Source: Alphaproteobacteria bacterium (GTDB taxonomy: Bacteria; Pseudomonadota; Alphaproteobacteria; Rhodospirillales; Magnetospirillaceae). From it: a DNA stretch of 10,942 nucleotides. The translations under genes and the position numbers were made by a program. Numbering within the stretch: position 1 is the stretch's first letter; each line of letters begins with the position of its first letter. Below the pieces are notes generated by a model. That model worked only from the letters and a program-made list of their open reading frames with translations. It did no database searches and was not told the DNA's origin. Location of the stretch: positions 12,910 through 23,851 of the forward strand of contig JADFZP010000005.1 of NCBI GenBank assembly GCA_015232485.1, in the 5' to 3' direction. Positions 5,906 through 10,942 of this stretch are shown piece by piece.

Positions 5906-7699
5906 ATGCATCGCTACAGAACGCACACCTGCGGCGAATTGCGCGCCGAGAGCGCCGGCACGGCGGCTCGGCTGTCGGGCTGGGTCCACCGCAAGCGCGA
6001 CCACGGCAATCTGTTGTTCGTCGATCTGCGCGACCATTACGGCATCACGCAAATCGTGGTCGACGTCTCGATGCCGGTGTTCAAGGTGCTTGAGGCGGCC
6101 AGGCCGGAAAGCACGGTCTGCGTCACCGGCACGGTGGTGCGCCGCTCGCCCGAGACGGTGAACCCCCGCCTCGCCACCGGCGAAATCGAGGTCCAGGTCG
6201 CCCAGGCCGAAATCCTGTCGCAAGCCGACGTGCTGCCGATCCAGGTGTCGGGCGACCAGGAATACCCGGAAGACATGCGCCTGCGCTACCGCTTCCTGGA
6301 CCTGCGGCGCGAGGACGTTCACGCCAACATGATGCTGCGCAGCCGGGTGATCCAAAGCCTGCGCCGCCGCATGCAGGACCAGGGCTTCACCGAGTTCCAG
6401 ACGCCGATCCTCACCGCGTCGAGCCCCGAGGGCGCCCGCGACTATCTGGTGCCGTCGCGCATCCATCCCGGCAAGTTCTACGCCCTGCCGCAGGCGCCGC
6501 AGCAGTTCAAGCAATTGCTGATGGTGGCCGGCTTCGACCGCTATTTCCAGATCGCGCCCTGCTTCCGTGACGAGGCCGGCCGCGCCGACCGCTCGCCGGG
6601 CGAGTTCTATCAGCTCGATTTCGAGATGTCCTACGTCACCCAGGACGACGTGTTCGACGCCATCGAGCCGGTGCTGCATGGCGTCTTCCAGGAATTCGCG
6701 GGCGACCGCGCCGTCACGCCGCCACCCTTCGTGCGCATTCCCTTCGACGAGTCGATGCTGAAATACGGCTCGGACAAGCCCGACCTGCGCAACCCGCTGC
6801 TCATCTCCGACGTCACCGAAGCGTTCCGCGGCTCGAATTTCGGCATCTTCGCCAAGGCGATCGACAAGGGCGCGATCGTGCGCGCCATTCCCGCGCCGGG
6901 GGCCGGCGACCGGCCGCGCAGCTTCTTCGACAAGCTGAACGACTGGGCGCGCGAGCAGGGCGCCGGCGGGCTGGGCTACATCGTGTTCGCCGCCGAAGGC
7001 GCCAAGGGGCCGATCGCCAAGAACCTCGAGGAAGGCCGCATCCAGGCGATCCGCGAGGCGACCGGCGCCCAGGACGGCGACGCCGTGTTCTTCGCCTGCG
7101 ACAAGAAGAACGCCGCCGCGAAGTTCGCGGGGCTGGTGCGCACGCGCATCGCCACCGAGTTGGACCTGTTCGAGAAGGACGTGTTCAAGTTCTGCTGGAC
7201 CGTCGATTTCCCGATGTACGAGCGCAACGAGGACACCGGGCTGATCGAATTCTCGCACAACCCGTTCTCGATGCCGCAGGGCGGTCTCGAGGCGCTGGAG
7301 AACATGGACCCGCTCGACATCAAGGCCTACCAATACGACATCGTCTGCAACGGCATCGAATTGTCGTCGGGCGCCATCCGCAATCATCGCCCCGACATCA
7401 TGTTCAAGGCCTTCGCGCTGGCCGGTTATTCGGCCGAGGACGTCGAAAGCCGCTTCGGCGGGCTGCTCAACGCCTTCCGCTACGGGGCTCCGCCGCATGG
7501 TGGCGCCGCGCCGGGCGTCGACCGCATCGTCATGCTGTTGGCCGACGAGCCGAATATCCGCGAGGTCATCCTGTTCCCGATGAATCAGCAGGCGCAAGAT
7601 TTGCTGATGCAGGCGCCGGCCGAGATCCCGCCCGAGCGCATGAAGGAACTGCACCTCAAGGTCGATCTTCCCAAGCCGAAGAAGACGACCGAGGGGTAA
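5906..7699 (+). CDS. aspS: Aspartyl-tRNA synthetase (probably non-discriminating, Asp/Asn)
   Basis: This class II synthetase charges aspartate onto tRNA in the cytosol. The 597-residue product has an N-terminal OB-fold anticodon domain (about 1-105, GWVHRKRDHG at 25-34) and then the catalytic domain. Motif 2 is FRDE (220-223), with the RADRSPGEFYQLD substrate block typical of alphaproteobacteria. A bacterial GAD insertion domain (about 300-420) follows, then motif 3 GGAAPGVDR (532-540) and the LADEPNIREVILFPMNQQ ending. His33 in the RDHG loop is at the position where non-discriminating AspRS has His and discriminating E. coli AspRS has Leu. This suggests it also makes Asp-tRNA(Asn) for GatCAB. 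The ATG at 5906 is chosen for its GAAAGGA ribosome site (about 5891-5897) and for matching the family N-terminus; the frame is open upstream to 5843 without homology. Confidence 0.97.
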   Translation: MHRYRTHTCGELRAESAGTAARLSGWVHRKRDHGNLLFVDLRDHYGITQIVVDVSMPVFKVLEAARPESTVCVTGTVVRRSPETVNPRLATGEIEVQVAQAEILSQADVLPIQVSGDQEYPEDMRLRYRFLDLRREDVHANMMLRSRVIQSLRRRMQDQGFTEFQTPILTASSPEGARDYLVPSRIHPGKFYALPQAPQQFKQLLMVAGFDRYFQIAPCFRDEAGRADRSPGEFYQLDFEMSYVTQDDVFDAIEPVLHGVFQEFAGDRAVTPPPFVRIPFDESMLKYGSDKPDLRNPLLISDVTEAFRGSNFGIFAKAIDKGAIVRAIPAPGAGDRPRSFFDKLNDWAREQGAGGLGYIVFAAEGAKGPIAKNLEEGRIQAIREATGAQDGDAVFFACDKKNAAAKFAGLVRTRIATELDLFEKDVFKFCWTVDFPMYERNEDTGLIEFSHNPFSMPQGGLEALENMDPLDIKAYQYDIVCNGIELSSGAIRNHRPDIMFKAFALAGYSAEDVESRFGGLLNAFRYGAPPHGGAAPGVDRIVMLLADEPNIREVILFPMNQQAQDLLMQAPAEIPPERMKELHLKVDLPKPKKTTEG

Positions 7700-7722
7700 G
7701 GCTGGCGGTCGGCCCGCCGCGA

Positions 7723-7750
7723 CACCACGTTGCCCGGTGTGGGCGTGGTG
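7723..7750 (+). promoter_or_regulatory. Hairpin abutting the ribosome site of the deiminase-like gene
   Basis: CACCACG (7723-7729) pairs perfectly with CGTGGTG (7744-7750). Inside, CCC (7733-7735) can pair with GGG (7741-7743) across a three-base bulge, leaving a 5-nt loop. The stem's final G is the first base of the GGAGG ribosome site (7750-7754). No T-run follows, so it does not look like the aspS terminator. It may tune translation of the downstream gene or mark an mRNA processing point. Confidence 0.4.
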
Positions 7751-7761
7751 GAGGCGGGGCG

Positions 7762-8718
7762 ATGACACCGCTCGACGAGGGCTTTTTTCTGGCGCCGGAA
7801 TGGCTGCCGGTCAAACGGTACTGGCTGGCTTGGCCGGAGGCGCCGCCCGGCCTCGACGAACAGGCCGTCGAATCGGCCCGCTTGTCGCTGGCCGATCTGG
7901 CGCGCGGTCTGGCCGCCTTGGGGCCGGTCAGCGTGTTGGCCAATCCCGCCCAGGTGGTCGACGTCTCGCTGTATTGCGGCGCGGGGGTGGGCGCCGTCGC
8001 CATCGCCCACGATCATTGCTGCATGCGCGCGGTCGGCCCCGGCTTTCTGATCGGGCCGGACGGCGGACGGGCCGGGCTGAGATGGCGCGGCGGCGCGGTG
8101 GCGGGGCGGTTGCTGGACCTGCTGTCGCTCAGACGGTTCGACTGCCCGCTGCCGCTTGACGGCTTCGCGATCGATGTCGACGGCGAGGGAACCTGCCTCG
8201 CCCCCCAGGCGCTGCTGCGCGCGATGTCGCGGGAAGATGCCGAGGCGATGCTGGCCGAATGGCTGGGCGCCCGCGTGGTGATCTGGCTGGAGACCGGACT
8301 GGAGGGCGAGCCGCCGCCCGGCCGGCTGGTCTCGGTGGCCCGCTTCCTGCGGCCCGGTCTGGTGATGGCGCTGGTCGGCGGCGAGTCCGATGATCCCAAC
8401 CTCGTTCCGCTCGAAGCCAACCGCGACATCTTGGGTCGGTCCCGCGACGCGGCCGGGCGCAAGCTCGAATTGGTCGAAGCGCCCCAACCGCGTCGCCGCC
8501 TCGGTCCCGACGGACGCCGCGTGCCGATGTCCTACACCGACGCCTTCATGGGGAACGCGGCGATCATGCTTCCCGCCTTCGACGACCATCGCGACCAGAC
8601 GGTTTGGGACAATGTGGTCGCCGCTCTCGACGCAAATGTTTTTTCCGTCCCGGCTTGGGATTTCGCCACCACGGCGGGGGCCGGGCTGGGCTCCCTGGTA
8701 CTGGCGCAGCCGCATTGA
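7762..8718 (+). CDS. Agmatine deiminase-fold protein lacking the catalytic residues
   Basis: The 318-residue product aligns along its length with agmatine deiminases (peptidyl-arginine deiminase superfamily, PF04371-like). Shared blocks are APEWLPVKRYWLAWPE (11-26), MRAVGPGFLI (88-97), VDGEGTCL (139-146), LRPGLVMAL (196-204) and SYTDAFMGN-(5)-PAFDD (257-275). The catalytic positions are all changed. RDTGP reads RAVGP (Ala90), LEGG reads LDGF, GHVDN reads GRLVS (His to Arg188, Asp to Val190), and the C-terminal nucleophile region GGGNIHC has no cysteine; the last Cys in the protein is 145. True agmatine deiminases hydrolyse agmatine to N-carbamoylputrescine; this one should not. It is intact with a GGAGG site 7 nt before the ATG, so it looks like a pseudoenzyme rather than a decayed gene. 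It lies 62 nt after aspS and 39 nt before the next gene. Confidence 0.75.
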   Translation: MTPLDEGFFLAPEWLPVKRYWLAWPEAPPGLDEQAVESARLSLADLARGLAALGPVSVLANPAQVVDVSLYCGAGVGAVAIAHDHCCMRAVGPGFLIGPDGGRAGLRWRGGAVAGRLLDLLSLRRFDCPLPLDGFAIDVDGEGTCLAPQALLRAMSREDAEAMLAEWLGARVVIWLETGLEGEPPPGRLVSVARFLRPGLVMALVGGESDDPNLVPLEANRDILGRSRDAAGRKLELVEAPQPRRRLGPDGRRVPMSYTDAFMGNAAIMLPAFDDHRDQTVWDNVVAALDANVFSVPAWDFATTAGAGLGSLVLAQPH

Positions 8719-8757
8719 ATGCGCGACAATGCGCCCGCCAACCAAGGGAGTTCCGGA

Positions 8758-9354
8758 ATGCGCGTTCTCGTCACATGCGCCGCCATCGGCGTGATGGTGG
8801 CCGCTTCGCCCGCCGCGGCGCAGTTCACCGCCCAGCAGGTCTCGCCCTACGAATCGCAGCAGATCCAGCCGTTCGAATCGGAGCAGATCCGGCCCAACAG
8901 GTCCGAGCGGGTGCGCCCCGATCGCGGCGAGCGGGTTCGCCCCGACCGCGCCGAGCGGGTCCGCCCCGACCGCGGCGAGCGGGTGGGGCCGAATGCGGGC
9001 GGAGATCGCCGCGAGGCGGTCGTCGACGCCAGATGCGATACCGCCGACCAAAGCCCGCGCCAGATGCTGGGCCGCTGGCAGACCTTCGTTCCCGGCTCGG
9101 TGGTCGAGACGCCGCGCGGCGTCGAGGTGGGCATCGCGGGTGGCGGCGCGTTCCTGGACGTTTCCGAGGGCGGCAATTACGAATGGGGCAACATCACGGG
9201 CAAGTGGAAGAAGTCGACCGAGGGCGATGGCTGGCCGGTGGTGCTGACCAAGGCGAGGGAAGGCAAGAACTGGAAGTTGAGCCTCGACGGCGACACTTGC
9301 GAATTGCTGCTGTGGGATGGCATGACCCATCTGCGGGGCAAGCGCGTCCGCTGA
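8758..9354 (+). CDS. Secreted protein with seven 8-residue tandem repeats
   Basis: The 198-residue product has a signal peptide (MRVLVTC...SPAAA, cleavage likely after Ala21, leaving Gln22). Residues 26-81 are seven consecutive 8-residue repeats that grade from QQVSPYES through EQIRPNRS to ERVRPDRG, so the early units are neutral or acidic and the later ones Arg-rich. A compact, glycine- and tryptophan-rich domain follows (about 93-198), with GRWQTFVPG (105-113), FLDVSEGGNYEWG (132-144) and LLLWDG (183-188). Its Cys93 and Cys181 bracket the domain and could form a disulfide. The domain's 'GRW...GGxLxV...YxW...GKW' rhythm suggests small beta-sheet folds, but I cannot name a family. The ATG at 8758 is preferred over the in-frame ATG at 8719 because it opens the signal peptide and has AAGGGAG upstream. 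It follows the deiminase-like gene by 39 nt and ends against the opposing stop. Confidence 0.8.
   Translation: MRVLVTCAAIGVMVAASPAAAQFTAQQVSPYESQQIQPFESEQIRPNRSERVRPDRGERVRPDRAERVRPDRGERVGPNAGGDRREAVVDARCDTADQSPRQMLGRWQTFVPGSVVETPRGVEVGIAGGGAFLDVSEGGNYEWGNITGKWKKSTEGDGWPVVLTKAREGKNWKLSLDGDTCELLLWDGMTHLRGKRVR
8833..9000 (+). repeat. Seven 24-bp in-frame tandem repeats
   Basis: Seven 24-bp units encode residues 26-81 of the secreted protein. Units 4 to 6 (8905-8976) are nearly identical in DNA, each starting GAGCGGGT and sharing CGCCCCGA, and encode ERVRPDRG/A. Units 1, 2 and 7 are diverged. This looks like recent amplification in the centre of an older array, with the potential to change copy number by slippage. 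Confidence 0.9.
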
Positions 9355-9804
9355 TCACGCGGCGGCGGCTCGCCCGGTCTGAAGCAAGGTGAGAATGCGC
9401 TCGGCGCGGCCAATGCGGGCCGCGTCTTCCGGGGTGTGGCGCCGATCGAACTCGACCCTGCGCACCCAGTCGGCGACCATGTCGCGCTTTTCATCGGGGG
9501 CGGCGCGTTCGCCGGTCAAGGCGCCGATCGTGCGGTCGTAGTCGGGATGAAGTTCCGACGGAAAGCCGACCTCGCGGTATTCCTCCCAGGTCAAGGCACC
9601 TTCCAGATATCTCTCATGCGCCCACTCGGCAAGTTCGCGCGGCGTGAGGAAACGCGCCCGATGGTAACCCTCGGGGGGCGGCAGCAAAATCACCTCGGGC
9701 AAGGCCGGCGGCGGTTCGGCGGCCGGCATGGGCGCCGACTCCGCAGTCACGGGCGATGGCACGGGCCGCCTTCGCCGACGGAAAATCGCATCCAGTTTCA
9801 TCAT
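9355..9804 (-). CDS. Unrecognised 149-residue protein with a conserved-looking acidic/aromatic core
   Basis: I do not recognise this family. The N-terminus is basic (FRRRRRP, 8-14) and followed by a Pro/Ala-rich, probably disordered stretch (15-46). The rest looks folded and helical, with RFLTPRELAEWAHERYLEG (51-69), LTWEEYREVGFPSELHPDYD (71-90) and a C-terminal helix (128-143). The pattern 'LTPRE-AEW-HERY-EG-LTWEEYR-VGFP-ELHPDYD' looks like a constrained motif rather than a shadow. There is no signal peptide and no cysteine. I chose ATG 9804; ATG 9801 is equivalent and neither has a clear ribosome site. In-frame TTG codons further upstream lack support too. Its TGA (9357-9355) abuts the opposing gene's TGA, and it is divergent from the EipB gene. 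Start position is the weakest part of this call. Confidence 0.7.
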   Translation of the reverse strand: MMKLDAIFRRRRRPVPSPVTAESAPMPAAEPPPALPEVILLPPPEGYHRARFLTPRELAEWAHERYLEGALTWEEYREVGFPSELHPDYDRTIGALTGERAAPDEKRDMVADWVRRVEFDRRHTPEDAARIGRAERILTLLQTGRAAAA

Positions 9805-9936
9805 GGAGGCGGGGGTGAGCAACCGGCGTGCCAGCGGCAAGGCCGCGGACCGCCATCGCGGCGGCCCGGCAGGATGTGCCCGCCGGCAAGACTTGCCCGG
9901 CAATGTCGAGCCACTATCTCTCAGGGAGTGAGGCTG

Positions 9937-9942
9937 TATAAT
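9937..9942 (+). promoter_or_regulatory. Consensus -10 box (TATAAT) for the EipB-family gene
   Basis: A perfect TATAAT stands in the divergent spacer 9805-9968. It would start transcription near 9949, about 20 nt before the ATG. A GGAGG ribosome site (9959-9963) lies between them. The -35 region at the standard spacing (CTATCT, 9914-9919) is poor, so an activator may be needed. An imperfect dyad (CAAG-A-CTTG core, 9882-9901) lies upstream. Confidence 0.55.
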
Positions 9943-9968
9943 GCCGGCCTCGTCAACCGGAGGCCATC

Positions 9969-10757
9969 ATGAGGAAACCTGCCGCCGCGGCGTTCGTCGC
10001 CGTGGTCGTCGCCTGCGCAGGCCCGGCCCTGGCCGGTGTCGAACTCCTTCCCCACAAGGCCACCTATTCCATGAGCCTCGCCTCGTCGCGAGCCTCCAGC
10101 GGCATCGCCGCGGCGACGGGGGCGATGACCTACGAATTCGCCGATTCCTGCGATGGCTGGACGGTGTCGAACAAGACCACGCTGACCCTGGCCTATGCCG
10201 AGGGCGAGCAGGTCGACACCACCTGGGATTTCGTCACCTGGGAATCCAAGGACGGCAGCAAATACCGCTTCCACGTTCGCAGCACCCGTGAAGGCGAGGT
10301 CACCGAAGAGATCGACGGCACCGCCTCGGTGGCGCCGGACAAGAAGGGCGAGGTCAAGTTCCTCAAGCCGGACGCCAAGACCATCGCCCTACCGCCGGGC
10401 ACCCTGTTCCCCACCGAACATACCGAAAGGCTGCTGGAGCGGGCCCGCGCCAACGAGAACTTCGTCTCAAAGGTCGTCTTCGACGGCTCGGATGCCGAAG
10501 GGCCCTACATCGTCACGGCGGTGCTCGGCCGGTTCCTCGCCGCGGCGGCCACCCCGACCCCGGTTCCGCCGGCCGATTCCTGGCGCATGCGGATGGCCTT
10601 CTTCCCGCTCGACAGCAAAGACGAGACCCCGGAATACGAGGTCGGCGTCCGCTATTTCGAGAACGGCGTGGCCACCGATCTGGTTCAGGACTTCGGCAAT
10701 TTCAGCCTGCGCGGCAAGCTCGACAAGGTCGAGAAGACCACCAAGCCGGACTGCTGA
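9969..10757 (+). CDS. eipB: EipB-like periplasmic protein (DUF1849)
   Basis: The 262-residue product has a signal peptide ending at Ala22 (GPALA-G), so it is periplasmic. It shows the DUF1849 pattern: a YSMSL strand after the signal peptide, GAMTYEF-(3)-CDGW (51-64), FVTWESKDGSKYRF, LPPGTLFPTEH, then strands to the C-terminus. In Brucella the homologue EipB is a beta-spiral envelope-integrity protein with a conserved disulfide between a cysteine in the DGW region and one at the far C-terminus. Here the partners would be Cys61 and Cys262, the very last residue. Apart from Cys16 in the signal peptide I see no other cysteine. A GGAGG ribosome site 5 nt upstream and a TATAAT box support the start. 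It stands as a single-gene unit, divergent from an unknown gene and followed by a REP-like element. Its role in this organism is inferred from Brucella. Confidence 0.88.
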   Translation: MRKPAAAAFVAVVVACAGPALAGVELLPHKATYSMSLASSRASSGIAAATGAMTYEFADSCDGWTVSNKTTLTLAYAEGEQVDTTWDFVTWESKDGSKYRFHVRSTREGEVTEEIDGTASVAPDKKGEVKFLKPDAKTIALPPGTLFPTEHTERLLERARANENFVSKVVFDGSDAEGPYIVTAVLGRFLAAAATPTPVPPADSWRMRMAFFPLDSKDETPEYEVGVRYFENGVATDLVQDFGNFSLRGKLDKVEKTTKPDC

Positions 10758-10822
10758 CGAGTTTCGCAGGCCGCGGAAAAAGCCCGCAGCCGTCCCTCGC
10801 TAGCCCCTTCGAGGCCCCTCGC
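10758..10822. other. Short intergenic stretch after the EipB-family gene
   Basis: No gene is seen here. GGCCGCGG and CCGCAGCC around an AAAAAGC loop can pair with one mismatch just after the stop (about 10769-10792), but no T-run follows, so it is at best a weak terminator. The stretch then runs into the REP-like element. Confidence 0.3.
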
Positions 10823-10932
10823 CGTCATGCCCGTGCTTGACACGGGCATCCACGTGTCACCGCCCATGCCATTGTTTCCAAGGCTGCTCCCACGGTGCCG
10901 CGTGGATGGCCGGATCAAGTCCGGCCATGACG
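10823..10932. repeat. REP/BIME-like element: two hairpins nested in an inverted repeat
   Basis: A 32-nt arm at 10823-10854 is an inverted copy of 10901-10932, with 6 mismatches. Each arm is itself a perfect hairpin with an 8-bp stem: TGCCCGTG/CACGGGCA around CTTGA (10828-10848), and TGGCCGGA/TCCGGCCA around TCAAG (10907-10927). Every difference between the arms is matched by a compensating difference in the same stem. The outer pairing extends inward by CACCG (10858-10862) with CGGTG (10893-10897), leaving a 30-nt centre. The CGTCATG-hairpin-CATCCACG layout is one I associate with dispersed intergenic repeats in alphaproteobacteria. It may act as an mRNA 3'-end stabiliser, a terminator-like structure, or a mobile non-coding repeat. 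Confidence 0.85.
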
Positions 10933-10942
10933 AGTGGAGAGG

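Noticed and set aside
4651..5907. Minus-strand open frame of 418 codons opposite the 377-residue gene
   Set aside because: The plus-strand frame has better codon positions, a start near a purine run and a globular-looking product; the minus frame is compositionally biased.
5582..7768. Very long minus-strand open frame opposite aspS (728 codons)
   Set aside because: It is antisense to a certain gene, is rich in Arg/His/Gly/Ala as shadows in GC-rich DNA are, and shows no domain.
8719..8757. In-frame upstream ATG for the secreted repeat protein
   Set aside because: It lacks a ribosome site and would place 13 polar residues ahead of a normal signal peptide.
8833..9000. Regular 24-bp periodicity considered as a CRISPR array
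   Set aside because: Units are contiguous without spacers, in frame, and encode protein repeats.
7585..9330. Minus-strand open frame of 581 codons opposite the deiminase-like and repeat genes
   Set aside because: Its low-complexity runs are the antisense image of the tandem repeats; it has no ribosome site or family motif.
10835..10841. TTGACA-like -35 near the right edge
   Set aside because: It is formed by the loop and stem of the REP-like hairpin, with no -10 partner.
10685..10918. 77-codon minus-strand frame at the right end
   Set aside because: It runs through the REP-like element; peptides of this kind are common spurious translations of such repeats.

Overview
The window is GC-rich alphaproteobacterial chromosome. 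Protein signatures and gene content fit a Rhodospirillales member close to Magnetospirillum/Paramagnetospirillum. This is a judgement from protein style: an alpha-type aspartyl-tRNA synthetase, an EipB/DUF1849 protein, and rnd next to aspS. I ran no database search. Genes are tightly packed, no intergenic stretch exceeds about 190 bases, and I see no tRNA, rRNA, CRISPR array, transposase or phage gene.

Layout. 22-1618: argC (arginine biosynthesis) followed after 19 nt by a gamma-class carbonic anhydrase-like hexapeptide protein. 1612-1995 (minus): a small secreted protein with a C-terminal 17-kDa surface-antigen-like segment; its end overlaps the carbonic anhydrase stop. 2104-3120: an AI-2E/PerM-family membrane protein, then a weak terminator. 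3223-3408: an unrecognised 61-residue protein with its own candidate promoter and a UUCG-capped hairpin in its leader. 3418-4581 (minus): ribonuclease D, whose candidate promoter implies a leaderless mRNA. 4690-5823: a 377-residue protein I do not recognise, lying between rnd and aspS. 5906-7699: aspS, with features of a non-discriminating AspRS. 7762-8718: an agmatine-deiminase-fold protein in which every catalytic position I can align is substituted. 8758-9354: a secreted protein with seven tandem 8-residue repeats. 9355-9804 (minus): an unrecognised 149-residue protein whose stop abuts the previous stop. 9969-10757: a periplasmic EipB/DUF1849 protein behind a perfect TATAAT box. 10823-10932: a REP-like pair of hairpins nested in a larger inverted repeat, with compensatory differences between the arms.

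How the genes fit together. The left part is housekeeping: arginine synthesis, RNA processing and tRNA charging. The right part, with the small secreted protein near 1.8 kb, is biased to the cell envelope: three signal-peptide proteins (1612-1995, 8758-9354, 9969-10757). The strongest candidate for undescribed biology is the apparently catalytically dead deiminase-like protein at 7762-8718, with the secreted repeat protein directly downstream in a probable operon behind aspS. I see no convincing defence, toxin-antitoxin or mobile system.
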